DNA of 64,000 nt from Ilex aquifolium (taxonomy: Eukaryota; Streptophyta; Magnoliopsida; Aquifoliales; Aquifoliaceae). The stretch spans positions 4,025,501 to 4,089,500 of the forward strand of contig OX637398.1 of assembly GCA_951799425.1 (NCBI GenBank), in the 5' to 3' direction. Below the pieces are notes generated by a model, which was not told where the DNA came from, made no database searches, and saw only the letters and a list, made by a program, of their open reading frames with translations. Position 1 is the first letter of the stretch. Every line of letters starts with the position of its first letter. Shown here piece after piece: positions 1 to 12,209 of the stretch. A program made the position numbers and the translations under genes.

Positions 1-539
1 CGTTGGGAGTTATGTCCTTAAACTAGCTCGAGCTACAGTGGCTCATCTCAGAGTTCAAAGGAGTAATCATCGCAAGCCTGGACACCCTATGACCAAAAAA
101 AAACATATACAAGTGTATTATATATATATAAATTACTCTTGCAAAATAATAATCAAACATAAGCTATTAGAAAAACAATAATAAAAATATAAAATCTTCA
201 TCGCCTTAAAGATGGTATGAATTACGTCCGCAGAACAAACTAATACGCAATTAACATAGAACAGCAAATCCAGAGTAAAAAATACTGCTCTGACGATTAG
301 AAAGCCAGATGATGATGGGAAGCTGAAACCAGAATACTCTACTTCGAATCAGGAGGGCATATACTATCCTACAGTGCTAATAAGGAGGTACCAAAGACTG
401 ACCCATGATACATTAGTAATTAAGACTCCAAACTCGAATCATCAATTGGCAAGATTTGTCATCCCAAATTCTTGGTATCACTTCACACCATCAGTTTCCA
501 AACAGAAGCATAAATAAAAACCTTTAAGAGGCATTGCAA
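1..539. other. 3' flank of the NASP gene; no gene seen
   Basis: AT-rich sequence downstream of the minus-strand NASP stop codon. It probably includes that gene's 3' untranslated region. No coding exon, RNA gene or repeat end was recognised. Confidence 0.4.
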
Positions 540-3500
540 TCACCTTTGTATTGTGATTTGTGAGGGATCTAATGTGGGCTTTTTATCTGCACTAGACACT
601 GCTGTGCCTGAATCCATCACAACCCGCTTGACTCCTCTACCCACCACGCCAAGATGTGTCACTCCAGCAGCACCATTTGTGTGTGCAGTGGAAACAGAAG
701 GAGACTCAAAATCTCCACTGCTGCTAGCAGTACCCATCTGTGACGAGCTCATCATCACCGAAGCAGCACTCTTATCAGCACTTTTTGCCTTAGCAGATAC
801 TATTCCAAGTATATCTGAGAGGATCGATTTTGGGTTCGAAACAAGCTGTTGGAGATCTTCAAGCTGCAAATTCAAAGAATTCCACTTAACAAACCTTAGT
901 GAAATACTAATGCAGTGACATCCAATAGGATGTTAAGACCGACTTGCCTTCTTTTCCAGCTCAACAGAGAGGCCAGTGAGTGTTTCAATCTCGGCTTCTT
1001 TATCTGCAACAGAAACAACAGACTGGGATGCACTAGAAGAGTGTTGGACACTTAGCTCTGATTCAGGAGCAGCTGATGTTGCTGTTGCTCCTGAAAAACT
1101 CTTTAGGTCACTCATGAGCCGCTGCACCCGGGACTTGCAAACTGAAATAGCCTTTTGACAATAAGGAATCGCATCCTGAGCTTCTGAACCAATTTCCAAA
1201 CACAAGCATATCCTGAAATTTCTGGATTCTCCTGTCAAGGTGGTGACTTAGAAAACCTAAAGTACACAAAAATCAATAATTCTAAGCACAATTTATATGA
1301 AACACAGGTTTCAACCTTAAAAAGGATACAGTTCAGCTATATGTCTGCTGTCTGGTTCAACCACGTGCTCCAAAATGGAAAGTGCTTTCAGGTAATCACT
1401 GAGGGAGGTTTCAATGTCCTCTGAACAGAGATAAACAAAGTTAAAATGCACTAAACAGAATATTAAGCACAGAATTTCCAGAAAGTGTTGATCTAATATG
1501 TACTAAGATTCTCATTTTAGACAAAAGATAACGGACCTCTTTCCAAAGCAACCTCTGCCAATGCTGACAATATTTCAACTTTCTCCATTGTGTCATCAGA
1601 GTGTTTCTCAACAATTGCTCGAGCAACATCTAGCATTTTCCATGCCAAATCCAGGTCAGATTCGTCCTCATCTGCTTCAGCCAGGTCTTCAGCATCGCTT
1701 TCCTCATCTTCTTCCTGATCCTTCCCACTGACAACTGCATCACATAAAACATAAAGCAACAAATTGTGAACAATTTCTACTTGTGCGTACTATAGATAAA
1801 CAAGTCACATAAATGCCAGAAACTCAGCTTTCGATGGACATACACCGCAATTCTTAGAGTTCTTATCCAACAACAGCAGAATTTGCCAACATAGGTCTCA
1901 TTTGCTAAGAATTACAAAGGTCCTTCCAATCATTGAAATCTATAATTCAATAACCCCTTCGATATTATTTTTCTAATAACACCAATTTAGTTGTTTGCTG
2001 GTTAGTGACATAGCAATTAGCAACAGACAGGATGCTCCTAGTGTGGGGATAGAATGCGGAAAAGTTCTTCATCTGTTTTGGACAGTATGGATTCAATTGC
2101 CATGTAGGTAGCCTTTGGACCTGTATTCACTGCCAAAAAGTTCCATATATATTGTTGATGGGAATTAAGAAAAGACTCCTTAGAAATTGTTCATGATAAA
2201 AGACTGCATGAGATCGGTGTATTTGTGTATCTTAGAGGTTGATGCACTAAAGTTACAAAAACATGAAAAGAGATGTTATTTTGGTTTCAAACTAATCTTC
2301 AGAAGTTACAGAAACCGATCAATGGCATTTTCAACATTAGCCGCTCAGCATAATGGTCCATTTCAGATTATTTATACCTCAGATGATTGTTCTATTATCA
2401 ACTTCACTTTAAATCCTTGTAATGAAATATTTGCTGTTGCCACATAAGTTTCTGAATAAAACCAGAAGTCTGCCACACTGATTAACTGTTTGCTCTATTG
2501 TCAGGTCAATATTCCTGAATGATTCTAGTAGTTTCAAGTGATGACCTTTTGGTGCGACCACTAAAGAATTGCTTATACAGTAAACAACTGCTTATATATG
2601 CTTATTAAAAGACTGACTTTCATTCATTAGGCCAACATGAAACTAAGAAAGAGGTTGATGGCCAAAGCATTACGCACGAAGCTATCTGTGAAAATAGGCT
2701 GTCCAAGAAGATAGGTTCCTTGACGAATCAACAATCAAGCAGCTGACCTAGTTTCATTGTTTCGGGATGCCTCTTGTCTTGCTTGCGTCAATGAGTTTAC
2801 GAAGGCTTCGAGTAGTCGCGGGATAGGCTAATCATCTCTGGAAAAGGTTAATCATCAAAGACAAGAACGAGTGCATCTAGTTTCGAGAGCCTGACAAATA
2901 GACCGGTCTAATTGGGTGTCCATTTAGGTACAAAACAAACCCCGTCATTGATTAGAGATATTGATAAGGTGGAATACCCAGTCCTTGTCCAGTAAATCCC
3001 CTATGGGCGATTGTCCGCCATCGCTAGCCATGTTGCATAAGAAGGAAATACTGAACAACTTACTTATGTAGGGACAACTTAAAGTTTCTAGGCGGTATGG
3101 TCACCTAATCCTCTATGCCTGAGAACCGAATTGGACCAAAAAGAAAGATGTTCCACAGCATCCTCCCTTTACTACAACATACATTCAAAAGGAAACCTAG
3201 AACAATGTTCAAAAGTCCCACAGCCTGACCGAAATAAATCAAACCAGAAAGATTTAAATATTGGACTGATAAGAATAGAATAAATAAAACCGACAAATAC
3301 AGTCAGGAAGTATTTGTGCTGGTTTATACAAGACATCCAGGTTTCATAACTTCTTCCATAAATCACAACCAAAGTCTAATAATTTTTAAGAGTCAAAATC
3401 CAATACTAAACAGACTTTAATGGGATATTAAGTTTTAAACAAACTGACTTAAGTATCCAAACGTAGACCAGAGATTCATTTTGTAAGGAGGATGGGAAGA

Positions 3501-5618
3501 CTCGCTGAACACTGTCCTAGTGTGGACTGCATAGCCCATGTTTGCAGATTCCAAAGTGTGACATGCACAAAGTTAGTCAACATACTCGCTGGTAAGAAAT
3601 AAGAATATGGTACAGCCTATTCCATCTCAAAGTCACATGGTACTCCATTCTCATTATAAATGAAGATATTACCAAATATTCTCAATGATGAAATCCAGAA
3701 AAGCCTTGGAAAAAAATTTACACAAAAATGAGGCCCAATCAGAAGTACGCTGATTCATTGCAAGAAGATCAACCAAAGAAAAATAAGTGTACAAATTTAA
3801 TCATACAGGAAGACTGTTTAATGCATAGATTTAATATTCAAACAAAATAAGCAGAAGCTATACAATCAACTCACGAAGACCCACTGATTACTTCACAGGA
3901 CATTATTTCTATAACGAAATTGGCCATCACAAAATTCTACAAGTGTCTAAAAAAGTAAATATAGGTGTCATCTTAACAATTATAAAGTGTGGCCATGCCT
4001 ATAGGATTTCCCTACAGTTCATAGCCAGAAATGCAATTATACATTAACCTGTTCTGAAGGGAAGCATATATCTTTTTCACCTGTAAGCATGCTACAAAAA
4101 AAATCAAAGTTCATGAATAATTATCATAAGCATCTATACCAACCATCAGCATGCGATCCTTTCTGGTGATTTGAACTCCCCTCTGGTACAGCATTACTTG
4201 AAACAGAAGCTGCAGAAGATTCACCATTAATGACACTCTTAACAGATTCATCTTTAACAGATTCTTGTTGAGATTCTCCCTGTTTCTTGGGCACAGTAGC
4301 CAATGGATCAGCCTCTTCTTGAGCCTTGTACAGCAAGGCACATCCATATTTATAGTACGCATTGACGCATTCAGGAGCAAGTTCACCAAAATGTGCAGCC
4401 CTGTCAGACAAAACAATGATTAGAATACTTGCCATCAAGTAACCATGTGTAAATCTTTTTATGTTGTGATTGTAGTGCTGCTGTAGCTCTACATTACTGA
4501 TTAAACATCTTACTAGAATATCTTTGCACGACATGGAAAGAGTACAATCAACAAAAAAAACAAAAAACAGAGATCAGCAAATCAACCAGGCAAAATTTTT
4601 TTGAAGCATTATGAAGCAATCATGCACAGCAAGGATATGCCCGGGTGGGTCTTCAATTTATTTTATAGAGAAAAAATATTGTCTCCTGAAGAGCAGAACC
4701 CTCAGTTTGAAGGAAAACTACACTGGCTGGTTTGACAACTTTGACATCCAATCTCCAGCAATGGAAAGGGTATTTGTGCACCAGAATAGGGTATACTCTA
4801 GTCAATAAAGTTATTTTATCAATGCATTTGCCACAACAACCATCAACCATACATCTCTTCAATGTTATGATGCCGGGGTTCCACAAAGGCACAAGACAGA
4901 ACAAATAACTCCTTTAGATGCGTCAGTTTGGGCTCAAAAGGGCAATGCTCATACATACATACCAAAATCTCAATGTAAGCTAGTTAGCATTCTCTGGGAA
5001 GATATTATCCAAAACTAATACATAAATGTAGTCACTCTCAATGTGGCCCTTTCAATTTCACTATATCCTTCTCGTCCATTATCTGTGAAGTAAGTTAATA
5101 AAGTATTACCCAAAACTAATATTTAAATGTACTCACTCTAACTATGGCCCTTTCAATTTCACTATATCTTTCTCGTCCATTAGCTGTGAACTACGTAAAT
5201 TGTATTTTTTTTAAAAAAAAAAAAAAAAAGAAACTCTAACCCACATGAAGGCAAACGAACTATCTGAGATTATAGAACAAAAGGAGAGTAAGCAAACAGA
5301 CCATGAAAATTCCAATTTCGCGTTAAATTTCCATAAACCTAACCTGATTTCTAGGGCACGACTGAAGCAGTCGGTCGCTTCAACATAATCTCGCTCTTTC
5401 GCAGCATTCGAGCCTCTTTCCATCAACTCGTCAGCGTACTCCAATGACTTCTCACGGTCGACTTCGGATATCAGACCAGAACTCTCAACATTGTCGTTGT
5501 TGTTACACGAAGAATCTGTCCCTCCTTGATCGCTCAATTCCATAATCGCTTCGACAGAATTTTGCGTCTGCTCCACATTCGGAGCTAGGGTTTCCGATTT
5601 CGCAGCTTCTTCGGCCAT
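540..5618 (-). CDS. NASP: NASP/Sim3-type histone H3 chaperone (SHNi-TPR protein)
   Basis: Six exons on the minus strand: 5618-5344, 4400-4144, 1734-1537, 1420-1330, 1221-948 and 863-540. They total 1419 nt, giving 472 aa with all phases consistent, close to the length I recall for Arabidopsis NASP (about 490 aa). NASP binds H3 or H3-H4 and supplies it for chromatin assembly, mainly in the nucleus. Seen: an acidic N-terminus; a first TPR (EYADELMERGSNAAKERDY, about residues 60-90); a TPR2 interrupted by a Glu/Asp-rich tract at about residues 183-206, the family hallmark; the SHNi-TPR segment from EDIETSLSDYLKAL to LNFRICLCLE (about 244-285); and a C-terminal GVVGRGVKRV basic segment. The start is the ATG at 5618, followed by MAEEAAKSE. 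Intron 2 is long (1735-4143), and intron 5 has a GC donor. No lesion seen. Confidence 0.93.
864..947 (-). other. GC-AG intron of NASP
   Basis: This 84-nt intron begins AAG|GCAAGT and ends TTTGCAG|CTT. It is the only placement that keeps LEKK-LEDLQQL in frame. The rest of the donor matches consensus strongly, as is usual for the minor GC-AG class. Confidence 0.8.
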
Positions 5619-6440
5619 ATCCAACTTCGATGCGACTAGAAATGGAAATGCAGACGTAAACTCTCTCTGTGCCGTACTTCAAACTCACTTCTGGCGGAAA
5701 AATGGAGACGAAAATATATACATCGAGGGAAGGGAAACTTGTTTCTTCTTCCAGCTTCCAAATAAATAATCAAATTCAAAAGAAAAATAAACTGTTAGGC
5801 TGCGTCGGTTTTCATGTAGGATACGATGTCGTTTTGTTCTATTAACCTCCAGCCTTCATTTATTAATTTATGTCACGTCAAATTCGTGTCTGAATCGTAT
5901 ACAACTGATATATAAATAAGTAAAATCGTATATTTTTTTTAATTGACTCCACACATACCTAATTCATTTATTAATCGTGTGGTATTGAGTTCACTTTTTT
6001 ATGAAATAGATAGTTTAAGGAAGACACAAATTCTCTAATTTTATACCGTACTAATGAGTCGTGTCATATTTTGATAACTCTAACACAAACATATTAACAA
6101 TATTTGAATAGGAAAACAAAACTTATCTAATATTATAGCTGGAAGTTGATTTCTTAACTTATAAAAGCACAAAAAAAATTAAGATTTATCTAATTTTTAT
6201 TTATTTTGATTCAATAATATAAAATTTATCCCAAATATTTTTTTTCTTAAGCTAAAAAAAATGGCTGTTAATATCAAACAATTCAATTAATACATTCTTT
6301 AATGTCAAACAACTTCACTAATTTACATTTACTCCTCTTTTCTCACTCTCTCTCTCTCTCTCTCTCTCACTTTTCCCTTATTTTCTTTTTATTTATTTTA
6401 ATTTTAAATTACATAATTAAAAAAACACTATTAAAATTAC
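5619..6440. other. NASP 5' flank and AT-rich intergenic DNA
   Basis: The 5' untranslated region and promoter of NASP should lie just above 5618. The rest is AT-rich with a CT microsatellite near 6342-6368. No gene was recognised. Confidence 0.4.
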
Positions 6441-7587
6441 TCTAGTGTCTACAAACTCATAGGCTGAAGCCAAAAATCTTTGAAATGGCATCTGGTAGCC
6501 GACATCCGACAAGTTTGAAAAACTTAGGGAAAATTTCAACCACACCCCCTCTAGTTTATCATATATTCAAAGACACTCCCTCTAGTTTCTAAATTTTCAG
6601 TGATACCCCTGTCAGATTAAAAATATTAATTATAATACAATTTTACTAAATTGTTCATGATATATTTGAGGACAAACTTCATTCACACCCCCTCGAGATA
6701 AATATATTTTCAATGAGACCCCCTCTAGATAAGTATATTTTCAATGAGACCTCCTCTAGATAAGCATATCTTCAATGAGACCCCCTGAATTTTCTAATTT
6801 TTTTGACGTATTAAAATTCGAGTGAATTAAAATTCGATTCAAACTAATTAAAATTTATTTTTTTACATATTAAAATTTGAGCCAATTAAAAATTATTTTT
6901 AATCGACTCAAATCAAATTTTAATCAACTCGTATTGAATTTTAATCAGTCCAAATTTTAATACATAAAAAATATAAATTTTAATTGACTTCAATTTTAAT
7001 AAATCGAATTTTAATTGACACGAATTTTAATAAGTAAAAAAATATAAATTTTGATCGACTCGAAAGCGAATTTTAATCGGCGCTAACAACTCGGGTAGAG
7101 TTCAAATCGATTCAAATTTTAATATGTAAAAAATAAATTTTAATAGGCTCGAATTTTAATAAGTTAAAAACATAAAATTTATTCAGCTTCAATCGAATTT
7201 TAATTGGTTCAAATTTTAATATGTAGAAAAATAAATTTTAATCAACTCGAATTTTAATAAAATTTTATGTAGAAAAATTACTTGAGATTTATGTAGGGGC
7301 ATTTTTGATATTTTAGATTTTTTTTTTTTTGTTAGAAATGATAGTTTAATGGTGGGGGGTGTTAGTGATGTTTAAATATAAACTAGAAGGGGTGTCACTG
7401 AAGATTTAGAAAATAGAGGGGGTGTCCTTAAAGATATGATAAACTAGAGGGTGTGTGGTTGAAATTTTTCCAAAAATTTAAGATTCCGCTGGCATACATT
7501 GGTCAAGAAATCATCTTTATTGTTCAAGTTACACTAACACAGACGTCAGTCCAAATCTTTGTCACTTGCTCTTTATATAAATACAGT
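6440..7587 (+). pseudogene. Fossil of the KS promoter (third copy), split by a TIR element
   Basis: Sequence at about 6447-6500 (CAAACTCATAGG, TGAAGCC, GGCATCTGGTAG) and 7476-7587 (TTTAAGATTCCGC, CAGTCCAAATCTTTG, CACTTGCTCTTTATATAAATACAG) matches in order the promoter at 16165-16350 and 41290-41480. A TIR element interrupts it at 6528-7471, and a solo LTR abuts it at 7588. No KS coding exon follows, so this is a truncated remnant of another KS copy. Divergence is clearly higher than between the A and B promoters. Confidence 0.65.
6528..7471. repeat. Non-autonomous TIR element, MULE-like
   Basis: The terminal inverted repeats are more than 60 bp, beginning GGAAAATTTCAACCACACCC on the left with the reverse complement ending at 7471. 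The interior is AT-rich, made of repeated AATTTTAAT motifs without coding capacity. The flanks AAAACTTAG and AAAAATTTA may be a decayed 9-bp target duplication, suggesting a Mutator-like element. A related copy lies at 40560-41269. Confidence 0.7.
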
Positions 7588-8368
7588 TGATGGGTCCTCG
7601 AAAATAAGGGCCTAAGTTCAAAAAGTTAACCAACTATCTCAGAGTAAGTATATAAAACAGTAAAATAAATTGAACAGTGAGGGGGAGCTGAACGCACAGT
7701 ATAAGTGGTTAACCTTAGTCGAGAGACTAAGACTACGTCCACTGTAAGAGAATCTTTTTTTTCTTGGGGGTGTATTATTCAATCTTATTGAGGTTACAAA
7801 GGTGTAGCTAACTTAAAGCCTTTACAATATTCAAGGGAGTAGTGAGCCTGGAGGAGCAAGGGAAAGAGAGCCTCTCATTGTAATGGAACATTATTCTATT
7901 TATACGAGCGACACCTTCTAGGGTTTCCTGCGGCTCCTTTCTTTTTTCTGTTGATTCTGTGGGCCCTCATTCGTCCTGCAGTGATCTCTGTCGTGCGGCG
8001 CCACTACGCCCGCTGCCTCTGGATGGTTGTGCACACCAATACTCTCTGTACTAGGGAGTACGTGTTTGTTATGGATGTTAGGAATGGTTTTCTTGTCTCT
8101 AGGACACGTGGCGTGGTGAAGGCATTTTAAGATAAGCACTGGGCTGAGTTTCCTTCTTGGGATGGCATATGGCTGAACTGGACTGGGGCTGGGCTGGAAT
8201 TTAGGTTCACTGGTATTGCTGGGCCTTTCCCTTTGGGCTTGATCCGCTCTGCCATAGGTGTGGAAAGGTTGTGGATGCTCCACATGGACCAGTGCGCGAG
8301 TAATGGCTTCCTGGGCTTGTTGGACTCTTTGATATTGGCGGCTCATACCCAAAATCTCATCCTTATCA
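7588..8368. repeat. Solo LTR with 5-bp target duplication
   Basis: A 781-bp unit beginning TGATGGGTCC and ending CCTTATCA, flanked on both sides by ACAGT (7583-7587 and 8369-8373). TG..CA ends, a 5-bp duplication and no internal retroelement genes fit an LTR left by LTR-LTR recombination. The family is not recognised. It sits in the KS promoter fossil. Confidence 0.75.
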
Positions 8369-8504
8369 ACAGTTATTTTCCGTGCTCGAAGGCACGAAGT
8401 AATAAAAAAAATAATTAATAATAAATAAATTTGTATTCACACCCAAAATTAAATTATAAAAGATAGATGAAAGAGAAATGAATTTAAGTACCGATTGTAG
8501 TTGG
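8369..8504. other. Short AT-rich stretch, nothing recognised
   Basis: Sequence between the solo LTR and the GGT-rich tract. No match to the KS leader could be followed past the target duplication. Confidence 0.3.
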
Positions 8505-9235
8505 GGCGAGTGGTGGTGGGAGACGGTGATGATTATGGTGGGTGACAACGATCATTATTGATGGTGGCAGTCGTAGGTGGCAACGATAATAATGGTGGTG
8601 GGGCGGTAGGGGTGATGGTGGGATAGTGACGATGGTGGTAAGGTGGCGGCAACAGGGGTGATGATATGGGTGATGGTGGTAGTGGTAATAAATATAAGAA
8701 TAAGATGACGATGGTGGTGGGTTGGTGACGGTTGGGGTGGGGGTAGTAGTGGTGGAAGTGGGGATGGTCGTGGGGGGTGGTGGTGGGGCAAGGAGGATGA
8801 TGGTGGTAAGGGTAGTGATGGGGCAGTGGCAGTGGTGGTAGGCTAACGACAACGATGGTGGTGATAGTGATGGTGATGGTGGGGGTGGGGGTAGTTGGGA
8901 TGATGGTGGTGGGGCGGTTGGGGGGGTGGTGGTAGAGTGACGACAATTGTGGTGGGGCAATGGTGGTAGTTTTTGTGGAAGAGGTGGTGGCAGCAATAGT
9001 GGTGGTGGGGGTAATAGAGGTGGTGGGTAATGAGTGTGGTGGTGGTGGTGGGGAGGCGACAGTGGTGGTGGTTGTTATAGCAGAGATGGTGATGAGGTGG
9101 TGGCGGTGATGGTGGTGGTGGTAGTGGTGATGGTGGGGGTAATGAAGCGGCGATGGTGGTGGTGGGGTGATAGTGGTGGCGGTAGTGTTGATGGTGGTGA
9201 GGCGGTGGGCATGGTGGGAAGATTCCAAGAGTCTT
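8505..9235. repeat. GGT/GAT-rich low-complexity tract (cryptic minisatellite)
   Basis: About 730 bp of nearly pure purine-and-T trinucleotide-like sequence (GGTGGT, GATGGTGG, GGGGTGG) on the plus strand. Open frames on both strands are simple His/Pro/Thr or Gly/Val/Trp runs and are not considered genes. The tract abuts the truncated Gypsy body. It is G-rich enough to contain many possible G-quadruplex motifs. Confidence 0.8.
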
Positions 9236-12187
9236 TCTTCTTGTTCCGCATTCAAGGTCGAGCTTATAACTACCCGAAAAGTTTCACATTCACCAAGATA
9301 GGCGTACTTCAAATGGGAGGGTAAAGGCTTCAACTCCAAGTTTGGATTTTGTTTATTCGATGGAAAGATTTTCTTTTCTTGAAGAGGTAACTCTTCAAAT
9401 GTAGGGGTCCATCTTTCCACCCCTTTCAAATCTTCTACCTCCTCTTACTCATTCAACTCCTCAAGATCAACAATTTCTTCATCCTTGAATTTTAACATGC
9501 CCTCCATCTCCAAGTGCTCTTCAACCAAAGTGTCGATTCTATTGACCTCACTTACTTCTCGTCATCACCTGGTTGCTTTGCCAAGTTGAATACATTGAGC
9601 TCCATTGTCATATTCTCAAATGTCAACTTCATTAGACCATTCCTGCAATTTATCACAGCATTAGATGTAGCAAGGAAGGGTCTTCCAAGTATTACAGGAA
9701 TTTGGGAGCTAAGGTTTACAACAGGGTGTGTATCAAGAACAATAAAATCGACGGGAAAGTAAAATTTATCAATTTGAACTAAGACATCATCAACTACTCC
9801 CCTTGGTGTACGGACACTACGGTCCGCCAATTGAAGTGTGATTGAGGTGGGCTTCAACTCCTCAAGCTTGAGTTGTTGATACACGGAGTAGGGAAGGAGA
9901 TTGACGCTCGCTCCCAAGTCAAGCAATGCTTGTTCCACCTGGCAATTCCCTATGGTGATGGCAATTGTTGGACAGCCAAGATCTTTGAATTTGGGAGGAG
10001 TATTGGTCTTCAATATTGAGCTGACTTGCTCGGTCAAGAATGCCTTCTTCCGGACATTCAATCTCCTCTTCACCGAGCATAGATCCTTTAGAATTTTGGC
10101 ACAAGACGGTATTTGATTGATGGCATCGAGGAGAGGGATGTTGATCTTTACCTGCTTGAACATTTCGAAAATGTCAGTATAATTTGCCACATTCACAGGT
10201 GGCTTCAAATGATGTGGGAAAGGGACAGGCATAGGAGGCACAAAGAAGGAATCATCGATCATTTTTTCTTTCTCATCACCCTCCCCTTTTTTCTCTTTAC
10301 TCAACTCACCCTCATTGGTCTCACTCTCCTTCTCTTGTTCTATTGGCAATGAAGCTTTGGGTGAGACCCTTGGAAAAATGGTTTTGTCAATTTGTTTGCC
10401 ACTACGAAGGGTGGTGATTGCCTTGAGTTGCTCACAACTCTCTTTGGTGGGGTCGGATGACTCAATGGCATGTTGCCCCTTAGGGTTCTCTTGGGGTTGA
10501 GCGGGGAATTTCCCCTTCTCTTGTTGTGATAACCCTATGACATTGGTAATCTTGGTGAGTTGGGCCGAAATGTTGTTATTGAAGGTGGTTTGGCTTTGAA
10601 TGAAATTATAGAGCACATCCTCCAAGTTTCTCTTATGGGGAGGTTGGTAGGTGGAAGAATTTGATGGACCTTGTTGGGAGAAGTTTTGGGATGGTGGACT
10701 GGATGAATACCCTTGCGGGTTGGACCGGGGGTATTGGGAGCTAGATGCTTGCCCTTGACCGTGGTATTGGTTGTGGTGTTGACCTTGCTTAGGTGGCACA
10801 GGAGATGTGTATGTGTTTGATCCATGAGGGACGGGGTTGTCATTTCTCCAACTGAAATTAGGGTGATTACTCCACCCCGGATTATAAGTGTTAGCATTTG
10901 GAGAAAATGAGTGCCTCGGTTGATTGAAGGCATGGACTTGTTCATGGTATGCTTCCTTAAGTGCCAGAATGCTCGGGCACTCCGATATTGGGTGCTCGAC
11001 ACTCTCACAAATTGAACAAACCCCCTCGGTCTTTGACATATGTGACACCTCATGCCTCCTATTGACCTCTAGACTATCAACTTTTCTTGATAATTTGGCA
11101 ATTTGTGAAAGCAAGTCTTCCCGGTCTCTCAAATCATAGATCCCCCCCCCTTTGTGGCTGACTACTACCCGGAGATGTCCTAGGTACATCGTTAGGATCC
11201 CTAACGTCCCAAGATTGTGCATTTTGAGCAAATGTACTAAAGTAGTCTTGGGCTTCATCAGGGTCTTTGTTCAAGAACTCGCCATTGCACATCATGTCAA
11301 TGAATTGTCTATGGGTTGGTGTGATTCCTTCGTAGAAAAAACTTACCAATTGTCACGACTCAAAGCCATGATGTGGTATGGATTGCAATAACTCTTTGTA
11401 ACGATCCCAGCAATGATAAAATTGCTCATTGGGCTTCTCAGAAAAAATTTGAATTTCCTTTTTCAAAGCAGTGGTTCTATGAACCGGAAAAAATTTATTC
11501 AAAAATACCGAAGCCATTTGAGCCCAGGTGGTAATGGATCGAGGTTGCATGCCATCAAACCATGATTTGGCCTTATCACTAAGGGAGAAAGGAAACAATT
11601 TCAATCGAGTTATGTCCTCCATCACATAGTTAGCATTGAATGTTGCAACTATATCCTCAAACCCTTTTATGTGTCGGTACGGGTTTTCGTTTTCAATCCC
11701 ATGGAATGTGGGAAGTAGTTGCAACATCCCCGACTTCACTTGGAAAAGCTGAGCTTGGACTGGGAGGAAGACACATGAGGGTGTGGTGCTACGAGTTGGT
11801 TGAAGGAAATCCCTTATAGACCTTGCCGGAGGATCCATTGGAATGTTATTCCCTTCATTCACGGGAGGGGGAAATTGCATTTGTGGATTTGGCATCCTAT
11901 GTTCGGGCACTCCCCCACCCCTTTGAACATTAGGAATGTCTCCCATATTGTCAAAAGTTTCACCTGCATCCTCGGGTAGGTCTAGGTCAAGGTTCATGTT
12001 GGGGCCCAAGGGTTGTCTAACTAGTCGATTTTGTTCATCTCTACCCCACATGCAACAAAACTATCTGTAAATGAAAATGTAAACAAACAAAAGTATATAC
12101 AAGGATCAACGTACCTCAGCCCATGATGAACATCACGGGACTTACCTCCGTTGTCCGAAAATCACCTTCTAGGTTTAACGCTTGCCT

Positions 12188-12205
12188 TCCCTGGCAACGA
12201 CGCCA
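12188..12205 (-). other. Gypsy primer-binding site (tRNA-Asp type)
   Basis: On the minus strand this reads TGGCGTCGTTGCCAGGGA, close to the tRNA-Asp-complementary site used by many plant Gypsy elements. It lies four bases inside the LTR end. Confidence 0.75.
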
Positions 12206-12209
12206 AAAA

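Noticed and set aside
2187-2447. 86-codon plus-strand open frame
   Set aside because: It lies in the long intron 2 of NASP on the opposite strand and shows no family resemblance.
7918-8352. 144-codon minus-strand open frame
   Set aside because: It lies wholly inside the solo LTR defined by the ACAGT duplication and has no recognised domain.
8484-9429. Long His/Pro/Thr-rich and Gly/Trp/Val-rich open frames on both strands
   Set aside because: They are translations of a GGT-rich low-complexity tract, with no start context, domain or splice structure.
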